Positions 38,556 through 50,444 of a DNA stretch of 64,000 nucleotides are shown in pieces. The position numbers and the translations under genes were made by a program. Location of the stretch: positions 5,740,134 to 5,804,133 of the forward strand of contig PTFA01000011.1 in assembly GCA_003342895.1 (NCBI GenBank), read 5' to 3'. This stretch comes from Casuarius casuarius (lineage: Eukaryota > Chordata > Aves > Casuariiformes > Casuariidae). Position 1 is the stretch's first letter. Each line of letters starts with the position of its first letter. Below the pieces are notes generated by a model, which worked only from the letters and a program-made list of their open reading frames with translations, was not told the origin of the DNA and did not search any database.

Positions 38556-40245
38556 GTAGCTGCAAGCTTTAACATACAATTGTAAGCTCACAGGAAGCAT
38601 TGCAATTAGTGACTTTATAAAACTGCCATGCTAAAATTGCCATGAATTATTTACTCAATTTCATTAACAAAAAAGAATTTGTGCAATGTATAGGCAAAGC
38701 ACCCTCTGTGAAAAAGACAGCAGACAGCATGCTATGTATTGTCAAGGGGCCAATGCACTCATTTAAGAAGGGAGTGAAAACTCCAGTGATTGAGTCTGGA
38801 ACCTTACTGATGGAAAGTGACTGCATTTCTAAAAGGCTGCAATAGAGAATTAAACGAGGCCTACGTGGCATCAAGACACATTAGGTGTTAGCAACCTGAA
38901 ATTAGAATGCTGAAAAGGAACTTTAAACACAGAGTTCACAATGCTTTCAATTATTATTTTTTTTTTACTCTCTGTTATTTACAGATTTATTGTCCATTTT
39001 TTGCTACAGCTAGTTGTCAGCTATCTCTGGAAGAACCTACACTGCTATCAAGCACTGTGGAGGTCACTCCCACGTATCTGATTATCTCCACATTAGATTC
39101 ATAGGAGTGTTGCTGGACATATACTGAAAGCTATCAGGAACAATGTGTTCATTTCTAAGACAGATGTGTATTAGGAAATGTTCTTGGATTCTGGAAGCTA
39201 CAAAAAGCTAACTGAATTTTATGGTAATGGCATGACCTCCAGAGCAGCAGTTCTACACTTTAAATATTGGGGATTATAAAAAGGTAGGTATTGTTCAGAA
39301 TAAGTCAGTGGTCTGAAACATTAGCAATAATTTCTATACNTGGTGTTGCTAAGGAAAAGACTATGAACAAGGTTGATGGAAACCCACAGATTCGCAAGGA
39401 AAAAATGTTACTTATAAATTCTCACATGTGAAATAAAAATGCATCTCTTCTGAGCCTAGCTTCAGAAACACTGAAAAAACCTTGAGAGGGAAGCAAACTA
39501 GTCTTATTAAAATTGTGATAGGCTATCCAACATGATACTCATTTTCCACTTGAAGAAAGCCAAGTGATCTTCAAGCCAGCTCCTAGGAAAATCACGTTTA
39601 CTACTTGTCCTGTTATACAAATTCCTAAAAACTTGTCTTCAGTTTTGGGTCATCATACACTCACAAAGAGGAGAAGAACCTAAGGCAAAGCCAAGGTAGG
39701 AGAAGGGAAAATGTAGTGTCCATGCTATACGCAGCATACACAAAGCTGAGAAAGATTGATGGTCATATTTCCAAAAAATACTTATTAGTAATTAATGGCA
39801 TGGCTCTATCACTTTCACAAGCTAGCTAAGCAATTCACTTTCACATTACCTTATCAAGGAAACAAACTTTCACTTCAGTGACACACTGCTTTCATTTTAA
39901 GTGGCTTAGAAGCGATACTGAAATCACAGTTTGCAACATATCTTGTTTAGATCAGAACTGAAGAATTCTGATCCTAATGTACTATAAAAAGGCATTGTAA
40001 ATCACACCATTATGCAAAGCCCTTTGCTGACCTTTCTATCATGTATCACATTTGCCTGGTGTGATAGGAAAATTCTCACAGTTTCCAAGACAGACAGGTT
40101 CAATGATCAGAGGTTCTATAAGCTCCTTTAATCACCAACATCAGAATCTGTGACTCACAGGTATATTCAGACGAAGAAGCTGTGGGGGAGTTCCTTTAAA
40201 AAGAGCAAGCAAAATAGAGTAAGCAAAGCACAAAACGAATTAAAC
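38556..40245. other. Intron sequence, nothing recognised
   Basis: AT-rich intron. No gene or transposon is supported. Confidence 0.6.
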
Positions 40246-40342
40246 TTGATGCAACAAAAAACTAAAGCATTTTTGATGCAATTTATTAAGGAAAAAAGCT
40301 GTGAAATTAACAGCAATCAAAAACTAATTAAAGTTGATGCAA
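40246..40342 (+). promoter_or_regulatory. Cluster of three TTGATGCAA motifs (C/EBP-ATF-like)
   Basis: TTGATGCAA occurs at 40246-40254, 40273-40281 and 40334-40342, all on the plus strand. TGATGCAA(T) is the known core of C/EBP-ATF composite (amino-acid response) elements bound by ATF4 and C/EBP proteins; the middle copy reads TGATGCAAT exactly. The first and third copies share a longer context, AATTAAA(C/G) before the motif, so a local duplication could also explain them. A fourth TGATGCAA lies at 40807-40814. The motifs are visible; binding or enhancer activity is inference. Confidence 0.35.
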
Positions 40343-41313
40343 GAGGAGCAGCCAAAGAATACCTGATAACATTTATTGAACCAAAGAAACATGGCTGTCA
40401 AGTTAAAAGAAATCAACTAAACTCTGTTTTTGAATAGTAACGCAAAGATAATTATTTTCTGGGTGACACTTACAGAATAAGATTCAAGTCATTACCTCAA
40501 AAGACAAAAGGACTGACACGCTGTGTTAAACTGCCTGTGAAAAAGAGGGTCTTAATAAAGAAACTTTGTAAGTAATTCCTAGGTCTTGTATATAAACATG
40601 TATGACTCATGAATCAAAAACAATGCACTATTATTATTATATCAGCTAATTCTATAAACTAATATTTGACTTTTAGGAGAATACCTTGTCTAACAGGGCA
40701 CTTACAAGCCAGCAACTCCTGGTATTTTCATCTTACCTTTAAAACTGACTGCCTCAGAGCCATGGGCAAGTAATTAACATCTAGGATTGTACCTGTTTTA
40801 GGATTATGATGCAAAACCTAATTCCTGATGTTAAGCATCATATAAAGTATGGCCAACTGCCAGAAATTCTTTTCTTACAGAAACTCTTCATGGTAAATAG
40901 TGAAGTGGGTCTGATAATCTTTTTACAGCCCTGACCTCAAATCTCCAACAGCTCAGGCTAAGAAGCAAAGACTCCAGTAGCCAAATGAAATTAGAAGTAA
41001 GGAGGAAACAAGGGAGGATCTTTGACGAAGAGCCAGATTTCCCTGTAAGAATTCGTCCTGAGCATCTTTGTAACTCCTGTAGGAAGGATCACAGTTAGCA
41101 CCCCAATTAGGTGAATATCTTTCAAAATCCTAAACTTCCAGCACCTCTCATCTGGAATCATGATACAAAACCAATTTCAAGAATTCTTCCCAGGAAATCT
41201 CCAACATCATCATCATACTACTAAATCACCATCACAAACCATCCACCTACTGAACAAATGAAAGTCAATCTTAAAAAAAAATACTAAGACCATAGCCAAA
41301 GGTAGCATCAATC

Positions 41314-41443
41314 CCAACAAACTGGCTGTCAGACTTGTTTTGTTCCTTTAATCCTACAGTCTCCTCAGCTTTTAAGTTCCAACAAACTGGCTGTCAGACT
41401 TGTTCTGATCCTTTAATCCTACAGTCTCCTCAGCTTTTAAGTT
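41314..41443 (+). repeat. 65-base tandem duplication
   Basis: Two head-to-tail copies of a 65-base unit, 41314-41378 and 41379-41443, each starting CCAACAAACTGGCTGTCAGA. They differ at only about two positions (TTTTGTTCC against TTCTGATCC). The near identity points to a recent event, or to an assembly duplication. No coding content is recognised. Confidence 0.95.
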
Positions 41444-44400
41444 CCACCTCCTGTTCTAATAAAAACTAAAAAAAACCCACCTCTCTGGTGTACATATGTC
41501 AAAAAGGCTGAAGGCAATCATTCAATTTCAAAAAGCTGCAATCTGATATTACTGATATGTCTACGGAAGACTTCTGTGTGAAAACAGCATGTTGGGCTGT
41601 TTAATGATGTTGACTTTCTCTTTTGCTCCTTTTTTACTCCCAAAGAATTTTTAGCAGTAGAAAAGATGCTCGTTACTTGCACAGTCTTTCAGTTCTACTT
41701 CTTTTTCATAAAAATGCTTGCCCTTACATGGTCACAACACCCATTCTGCTTGTAGAGACAGTTTACTTCATTAATATGGGTATTTACTCCACCATTTTTT
41801 ATTAGTCTGACCAAAAATTGCTTAGACCTGCTCAATGAAATCTGGTCTTTTTTTCTTCTGTATAGCAAGTCAAGATTCTAAANATCTTTTTAACTTGGGA
41901 GTAACCACTGGCTTGCAGCGAACCCTTGCTTGTATTCACTTCAACAGCAGGTCAATGAAGTTCCAGTTGGGCTCCAATTGAGACAGCATTTCCTTCCTTG
42001 CATAGTTCAGACTTCTGCAGCNAGGTGCAGGACCTGATTAAAGCTAGACTCACAGGGCTAAATTAACTCCTTACATAAGCAAGTGTAATGTTACTGAATA
42101 GACTTGTGTCTGCTTTCACCAGGTCATAAATTGGCCTGATATGGACAAAATCTGTCTACTGGGCAACTCTTTTTATGTATGTATCCTTAGGACAAAGCCT
42201 GGAGTTCAACCTGTTACAATTTTAGTCCTTGAACATAAAGAAACTTTTTAAAGTGCTAACCGGTTCATTATTTTTTACCAAGCTGTTCAGCAAAGAGCTA
42301 ATGAAACCTGAACTGCCCAGAAGTTATACCATACTGTTTATACCACAATAATTAATTTGCACCTTTTTCCATCGTACTCTCAGCTTCCTTCTCTGTCCTT
42401 CCCTGCTAGGTAGGAAACAACAGTACTTATCTCCTGGTTTGGAGCTCTGCTTGAGTTGACTAGCTGCCTCGTTTGCACATGCTGACTGCCTGGTCAGTCT
42501 CTACCTCTTGGAATAGAAAAGAATTAAATTCCACCTCCCTTTTTCACATTAGCAGAATAAATGTGGATCATTCTTTTCTACTCCAAATACCCATGAACTT
42601 GGTATATTTAAGACTCGTACCTTTCTATCAAATTGGTTGGAACTGGACAACAGATTCAAACATTAATGAGGGAACATGTGGAAGAAAAGAACATGAGATA
42701 ACTGATAGTGCAATCCAATCATTAGCAATACCGGCTAAAAATGACTTGCTTCTAACATTTCAAATTAAATACACACATACTCACAAAATCCAGAACAACT
42801 CTGAAAAAGCACACTGACACTATATGGCTTGCAGGAACGTGATTTGAAAGTGTCTGTTCATTTTGAACCACTGCAGAAGGGAAAATCTTTGAAGTTTCCC
42901 AGATCATATTCTTGCCAGTACCACATAAATTACACCAATTCAATTTCTATTACCCTCTATTCCAGGCCTATTAAATCTTTCCAAATAGATCTCCTTCATG
43001 TCACGCACGTACAGCGAGATGCAGGGCCCTTTTTATCACACAGTTAAGAGGTGGTGATGGGGGAGGGTTGGGTGACATACTACTCTCAGACATGGAGAGT
43101 AATTTCCATGTTTTAAAATAAGAAATTAATCCCGATCGCCTCTATTACATCTTAAAGGAAGATTCTGATCTACTGTGCCTTGATCAGTTTGACATTAAAA
43201 ATATCTGTTTATTGCTGGTAGTTAAAAAGATAGAAGAAGAAATAGGAATCAGCTACAAAACATGAATACCTGAATATCTATTCTCCTCTTGAAAATTGCT
43301 ACCCAGAACATAAAATGAATAAGTACATTTTCATATCACTGCCATTTGCTCTTTTCCTTTGCTGTTCTCTCCCGTGTTTGAGAACACAAATACAGATGTA
43401 GGCTATTTAGCTGTCTTAGAAGAGAGGAAGATTGTCACAATCTGAAAGAGATAGTCTATATTAATAGGTGTTGAATTTTTCAACAAAATGGGTTTACTAC
43501 TGACCAGTGTGAAAAACATTCCCTCAGTAACCTGCAATACCTTGATAGATTTCATATGGAATCCTTAACTTACTTCATTACGAATTGACAACATCATTGC
43601 CAGCACATTTTGTTAAACACAGAACTGCCTCTTAAATTCTTCAGCAGTAAGTCTGACATTTTTTGGACAGTAAATCCTCTCATTTTTGAAAAAGAAATGA
43701 TATACACTTTAGGACACATCGATCTGGAGGATGAGTCTAAACTCATCCAGGCTTAAAAATCTGGGAAATAGCACAAGCTGACCTGAGTTGCATTAGCTTT
43801 TCTGAATTCTTATGTAGGCTCTCAAAAGCAGTGGTTCAAATAAAACACGATAGAAAAGAGTTTATGACTGTCATTGGGAGCCTCAGCATTGCGTGCTGAT
43901 GTGGCCTTGTATCATTTTGTGGCAATGAACTCCTGCCTGAGTAGCAGAGACAGAACAGAAAGAGAGGAATGTTTGCAGTGAATTCTTCTTACATCGCCTT
44001 AACCGGAACACAGGCAGATGGAGAATAATGTGAGTAACGAAGCAAGGAGATAGTCTGCAGGACTAGGTAAAATGTCTTTCTGCCTCCCCCCACACTTTAA
44101 TCTATAAATGGGTGGAAGTTTGCACCTCCTTGATAACTTCAATCCTCAATCCAATCTGAATTCTGAAAGTCTAACATTTTAAAAGTGAGGTATTTTACAC
44201 AAAACCACAACATGTTTCATATTGCATTTTTAATTTCCTCAGAGGTTAGGAGCAGAGGAAGTCAGCAAAAAAGCAGGGAAAGTGCAAACAGCATTAAAAT
44301 GAAGAAGCATCTTATTTTTCTTCTCTCCTGTTTTAGAGCACAGATGTGACCAAGGTACTAATTTTTAATGAGTGAGGAGAGAAATAGTTTGAGGACTTGT

Positions 44401-44912
44401 AAGCTTTCTTTTCCCCTGTTCGTGCTGCTTTTGTTATGGAAATAAGCAGAAATAGCCTTAAGCTGCCCCAATGAAGAAGCAGCAGCAGCCATTTTCTGCT
44501 TCTATTTCTACTAAAAATGAGCCCCACCAGAAAAATGACACAAAGGGAATTCAAAATGATCTGGCTATACTGCTTTCAGACCTTTGTAGAACACTAAATA
44601 ACGCTATGTGGCAATACATTACGTTGTGGTGGCATCTATTCATTAGCTACAGATACATGTNCGCAAATGTGTCTTAGCCCATAAGGAATTTGCGACAGAG
44701 CAAGGGACCAAGCTCACAGCTCTCAAGCCCAAGAGCTAGATCTCCCCTCTGCAAGAACTGGATATTGCTTTGATAGTACGGTCTCACTGGGCTAAGGGGT
44801 GGGGATTTTTTTGTGTGGCACCATTATGGGAAGAGCTGTTCCAAGAAATGGATTAGTCTGACGACATTTCGCTCTGGAGTGCTGATGTTCGTACCTCTCT
44901 CCTATTTCCTCA
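41444..44912. other. Intron sequence, nothing recognised
   Basis: AT-rich intron with a few isolated N positions. No gene or transposon is supported. Confidence 0.6.
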
Positions 44913-45049
44913 GGGACTGAAGTTCACATTTGTAGGCCAATTGCAGATAAAACTCTGACTCTTGCACATATGAACCTGATTCTGGAAGCTGACATTTCCA
45001 CTGCTCCAACAGATCACACCTGTCATGAGTGTGTGAACTACTTCCCAGG
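44913..45049. repeat. Unrecognised element, copy 1 (exon-like on plus strand)
   Basis: A block of about 135 bases that aligns at roughly 70% by eye, in the same orientation, with 46375-46502. Shared anchors are CTCTGACTCTTGCACATA / CTCCGACTCTTGCACATA, TGACATTTC and TTCCCAGG. On the plus strand this copy has acceptor-like TTTCCTCAG before 44914, donor-like CCCAG|GTAAGG after 45048, and a 44-codon open frame between them (TEVHICRPIADKTLTLAH...). The minus strand is open too. I cannot name the family; an old interspersed repeat is the simplest reading. Confidence 0.6.
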
Positions 45050-45239
45050 TAAGGGAAGGGCTTTGCAGATGAAACCAAAACCTAAATTTAATCCTGTCTT
45101 CAATTTGAAGCCAGTGAACATAGATGAAAATAACCTTGTTTTTTTCTAAGTAATCTGTGCAGATGGACTGATCTGAATGGAAATAGTAAAAGAAAAACAG
45201 ATTATTCATTGAAAATTAAACCAATTGACATAGTAATGT

Positions 45240-45500
45240 GTCATTTTCTACTTTTCGTTTTAAAAGCAAAATGAATCACTCCGATAAGACTGAAATGGCA
45301 TATTTTCATTTCAAAAGAACTTTCAACTTCATATAAAAAAAAAGAATTGAAATAAACTTTTTTTAAATGAAACAAAATGTTTTTGTTGATCCTAGGCAAT
45401 TTTCCCCCAAAATTTCTTTTTCAAAAAAGATTTTCAAAATGTGATGTCACATTTTGAAAGAAAGAATTTCAAAATGATGATAATTCCTTCAAAACGGAAA
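45240..45500. repeat. TTTCAAAA-rich tract with a near-perfect palindrome
   Basis: Many variants of TTTCAAAATG / CATTTTGAAA occur on both strands over about 250 bases. At 45432-45459 two perfect 13-base arms (TTTCAAAATGTGA and TCACATTTTGAAA) are separated by only TG. It looks like a decayed simple or palindromic repeat. Confidence 0.6.
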
Positions 45501-45543
45501 GTCCAGATCTTCCTGATGTTAAGTTCTAAGGCAGGTTAGTAGC

Positions 45544-45546
<3 letters not shown>

Positions 45547-45579
<33 letters not shown>
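45547..45579 (+). repeat. Poly(A) run of 33
   Basis: Thirty-three consecutive A residues followed by GGAGG. It could be an expanded A tract or the tail of a retroposed sequence, but nothing upstream is recognisable as an mRNA copy and CR1 elements do not end in poly(A). Confidence 0.95.
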
Positions 45580-45581
<2 letters not shown>

Positions 45582-46374
45582 AGGTTTTTCTTATCAATGC
45601 CCAGCAAGTTGAGTGAAGAAGCTCACACATCACGAATGCGGAGCTACATTTGAAAGGCAGACAAAGGCAAGATGTCTTGATGACTAAGGATGCCTGTTAC
45701 AGAAGGTGAGGGTACAGATGTGTGGTAGTTTTTTTTTCAAATACTTTCTGGACTTCACTGTGGCAGACTTTACCTTTTCACAGCTGTACACAGATGCTTT
45801 TCCTCCACAGGGTGAAAGGTTGGGTATGCATCATTCACCTGGAGCTTGAATTCTTGGTAGTTATTGATAAAATAAAACTGAATTCCTATTTTTATGACTG
45901 GTGATCAACGAATTGATTTACAAATCACATAAGGAGAATCTTTGGTAGCTATGAGGCACTGGAACCCCTGAAGTTTCTCAAATACTTTACTAAAGAACTG
46001 CTGAATAGAGATTGACGTAGCTCCCCGGACTGCTCAGCTTCAGAGGCAGAGAAACGGCAGGCTGAATGATTTCAAAGCCCTGCTTGCCTCAGCTCTAAGG
46101 TGATCCTTCCAGTTGAGTGCAAGAACAATTTCAGTATGAAATTGCATATTGTGGACAAACAGAAAGAAGGAGTTAACCCCTCCTTNCCACCTCCCCCCGG
46201 CCCGAGACGCTCGGCTGCAGGAAGACAGCAATAGGAATGTAATGAACTGACTAGGCAGCACCAAAGCACTGTGTACTGTAGAAAGAAAATGATAGGCTAT
46301 TTTTAAAATGCTATTAAGGGGAAACTTACCCATTCACAAAGAATACTCATATACAATCCTGGCTTATCTTCACA
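45580..46374. other. Intron between the two element copies
   Basis: No gene is recognised. A short C-rich, CpG-containing stretch (CCCCCCGGCCCGAGACGCTC, 46193-46212) stands out against the AT-rich background. Confidence 0.55.
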
Positions 46375-46502
46375 GGGAGAAAACTCCACATCTGTGAGAC
46401 GGTTGCTGAGAAAGCTCCGACTCTTGCACATACAAGTCTGACTTTTTAAATTGACATTTCTACTTCTCAAGTGGATCAAAACTGCCAACATAGTTCCCCA
46501 GG
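46375..46502. repeat. Unrecognised element, copy 2
   Basis: The diverged partner of 44913-45049. It is flanked on the plus strand by acceptor-like TATCTTCACAG and a weaker donor-like CCCCAG|GTGG. The frame matching copy 1 reads RKLHICETVAEKAPTLAHTS but then meets a TAA, so any coding use is lost here. On the minus strand the two copies share the pattern NV..(4)..MCKS.SF..N..T.V.FSP. Confidence 0.6.
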
Positions 46503-49500
46503 TGGACAAGAGGATTGTAAAGAAGAGTTTCAACATCAGGGCTTTGAAGGAATTAGCAATGGTGGCTTAAGAAACAATCTCGCGGTTAACTCCCAGTGCT
46601 AGATATTACCACTCCCATAACAGAAGCAGAAGAAAGGAATGGTTACCAACTGCAAGTGTTCCCATATGAGGAAACAGCAAATTCCCTTCTGCTGCTGATT
46701 CTACAACACCTTTAACTAACATCTGGCAGCGGGGCAGGACAGACAATTAAAGACAGTGACATTGAAAGTGTTGCTACTAGACTTGCCAAGAGCTCAGCTG
46801 TCAGAGTCCTTATACTGTCTTCAAGTCTCATCTGGTTTTCTCACAAACGTATGAATATGATAAACATTTATTTTTCAAAAATTAAAAATGTTCAGAAATG
46901 TCCCTTATCAAATATACCAGCAGAACATACTGTGCAGCTGAAGAGTACCAAAAACAGGGATTAAATAAAATTTTGCTAGGTACTTGGAGAAAAAAAAAAC
47001 TTAGAGTTTGGTGTGGGTTAATCACCTCTTTCATTAGAGAAAGGAATACATACTGAGAACATCTTTCTGCCATCTGATTAAGCAATGAGCCAATACAATT
47101 GTAAATCTTCCAGAAATTCCCCATGGTTCAACTCAACAGAGGCAATTCTTTACTTCTCAGAGCCTATCCTTCATTTTCAGATGATCACTGTATTAATTGT
47201 ATACAAAAACTTTCTACCATGCTGTTAAAAGAAATGGAATGTGACTGTTCCGTGCTTCCCTTTAGCAACCTTTGACTATTAAGGGATTGAATTATTCACA
47301 TATATTTTTAATAGNGCAAAAATTTGCTTACCATTCAATTATTCAAACAGCAAGCAAAACCGAAACTGTTTGATTCTAGTACAAACAATGCGACAGAGGT
47401 GCACACTATTCATTTTTCTACTGTTTTAGTGGCTGATGCCACTTATTGCATCCGTTACTGAGGTAAAAAGGATTTAAAGGTATTATCCTATCCCCACAGT
47501 CATGTGCTGTGAATTGCCTTGTAACTGACTGGACTTTTTCTTCGTTTGAATAAGGCAGATGTCAAGTCTTACCTGCACTTATCTGTATCATTTACAAGTA
47601 TTATTTCCATGTAATACTTACCCATATTACATACAGTTTCATGCAAGTCCAATCAAGTTTGACATATTCATTTAGCATGGTTCAATTTAGACAGGCTTTT
47701 TTTCTCTCTGTTAGTAAGCTGTACAACCACAGTATTAGGACAGAAACGCTGGGATTTGCGCAGAGAGACATTATAATTTCATTCAAGATGGCAAGAATAC
47801 AGATGACACCCACTTGATTTTTAGGTTTCAGAACAGACCAAAAAATCTCAAAAAATATCAGAAGGGAAAATAGGTCCTTGTCAAAAGTAAAACACAGAAA
47901 TACAGATGTGCTAGGACTGTATCTTGTAATGCACATTTTATAAACCAAGCTTTTATCTTACTAATGGAAACTGAACCACCACCAGAGAGTCTGCTTGAGA
48001 AGAAAAATCTAGGAAGATGACATTATAGCTTTTCCTTTAAACGTTATTTTAGAGAAATGAAAATTCTATTCTAGATGTTTTTGTTTGCATTTCATATGCA
48101 CCTGAGCTGTCGGTGTAGTTATATCATACTCTCTTAGACTGCTACTGGATAATAAAGCTATAGACAGAAGTAAAGCAATGATAGCTTTTGAGAGGTTACT
48201 TTTTAAAAAGTTTGATCAGACTATCAATGAACCTTTGCTTCAATAGTTAAGTTGAGATTCAAGTAAGGAAAAGGTAATTGTTACTCTCCACAGTTTGCCC
48301 ATATCTCACCGAACCTGAAGGCATTTGGGATGCAGCCTGAACAGAGCTCCTGTATACAAAAAATCCTTTTCTGATTTTCAGACTCCATGATGGAAATTCA
48401 CATCTACTTTTTCTTTCTGAAAATACTTTTGTTAGAGTCTATATACTTAACTCATATCTTGTTTTTATTTTAAAATTTGAAAGCTTTTTCTTCCCAGTCA
48501 TCTCAGTGTTACTCTTTTATATTCCTTAAGCAGCATTCTAAAAACAGCACATTATGTGACAAATAATACAGTTATAACATAATTATCAGTCACTTATTGT
48601 AGATTAGCTATTACATTTTTTTNAAAATATCTGTTAACATGCCTTGAACTCCCTGTGAATTATTGGTTTGTTGGTTTTGTCTCTCGATTTACACAATTGC
48701 CTCTTGGTTTTTGTGTTTCCTCAAGCTCTTTTTACTCGGAGTACGTACCTTTGTAAGTAATCTCATTCAGGTTGATTCAGTTCTCGTTTCTGTTCAATTT
48801 AAAGTTATTTTCTTCGGCTCACAGCAGAACGTCACACAGTCTCTCACTGAGTTATTGAGGATTTTCGCCCCATATCAGCAGCTCATCAGCAATTACTTTT
48901 CTGCACACAGATCCTTAAAGATCTGGGACATGATGATTTGTTACACTTTCTGTGCTGAAACAATCACGAAGGGAAGTTCCTTAAACGTTTCCACCAGAAA
49001 GGGAGTAGAGAGATGGAGCTTAGCACTTCTTCTATTTAGCTGGACTTAGGAGATGTTTGACTTCAACCCCAGAAATTGAAAATCATCATATTTTTAGGTC
49101 CAGACACAATGAATGCCTATATTCATTGCCTTTATATAAATCTGTGGATATATTCCAATACTTAACTTGGCTGACCTTAATATTGTGATCCTCCTATAAA
49201 CCAATCATCTAGCATTTGAACTGACTTGATAACACTGATTTTACTATCTGGTAAAATTCAGCTTTAATTTGTTTTCCATTGCCAACTGAAATTTACATAA
49301 GGCATTCTCTTTTGGGTGATATAATGGGATCTATATTCACATGACAAGTTCTGACTGTAATGTATGCCAAGTATTTAATAATTTCAATTCAGATTCAGTG
49401 AGNGTCTTTCACAGATTTGCTTCAATGACCAGATTATATGTACTTTAATCATCTGTTTCTACACAGCTCTTCATCCTAAGCAAAATTAAGGTTTCCCATT

Positions 49501-50444
49501 TCAGTCCTTTATAGTACATGGTACCTGCTAACATGGGCTTATTTTATGGAAACTTTTAAAAAGAAATATAATTCTCAACTTTATTTTAATCTTTATACAT
49601 TTAGTCCAGCCTTTCAACATTAAGACTTCCTGTGGTACACAGAGAGTGGCTAGAAGTGAGCCTCTAGTACTATCTTCTCCATGTTTAGTTTAAATAAAAG
49701 TAAATCCATGATACAAGTGAAAAAAACCCCAAGCTGTCTTCATTATTACTAAATATGAAAAGAGAATTGAAGGAAAACATTGTGCAGGCATGTTCACACT
49801 GGTCGTATGCCAGCCAGCCTCTAATCCAGGAATAATTTCTCTACCTGAGCTAATAAACACTTAAGCCTGGCTAAGACAACATTGTGTGAACTTGCCATCT
49901 TGCCCCAGTGGCCTGGGGCCTGATCGATGAGGAAACACCCACAGGGTCTAGCCAACCAAGAGGCCCTCCTCTGTCCACAGAAGCTGTGATCCCAGATCTC
50001 CCAAGGTTCAAAGGCCATAGGTATAATTATGCCGTAAGACCTGCTTCTGGGATTGTTTTGGAATCCAGTTCACTCAGACTGAATTCCCTCAGAATCCTTG
50101 ACAGAAGCTGCTTTGCTTAGCCCTTTATTATTTTCCTATACAGGAGTCCTTCATTCATATCCTCTCCTGTTTTTCCAGCCTGCTGGGTAATTCGCTAAAA
50201 ATATGTTGTCAAAGGAGGCTCCTCTGAATCACTCTTCTGGACTTCATTTCTCCTTGAACTGCAGCATTTTTATTCCTCCAGCAGTTGCAAGGCCATGCAA
50301 TTAATTCTGACTGATAGTTAATCTTCAGGTTAACCCTTTTACAAGCAGCTGGAATGGCACAGACTGTACCACCTGCTGTTAGTCTACGGCTGCTGTGATT
50401 ATACTGCATTTGATTTCACTTTCTGTTTCGAAGTCAGCTTTTGA
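46503..50444. other. Intron sequence, mostly nothing recognised
   Basis: AT-rich intron. A GC-raised block at about 49880-50060 (CCAGTGGCCTGGGGCCTGAT and following) has no recognisable family. No gene is supported. Confidence 0.55.

Noticed and set aside
40150..40437. 95-codon Lys/Gln/Asn-rich open frame
   Set aside because: It lies in an A-rich tract with few T-initial codons. There is no recognisable domain, and it covers the TTGATGCAA cluster, which is the more notable signal.
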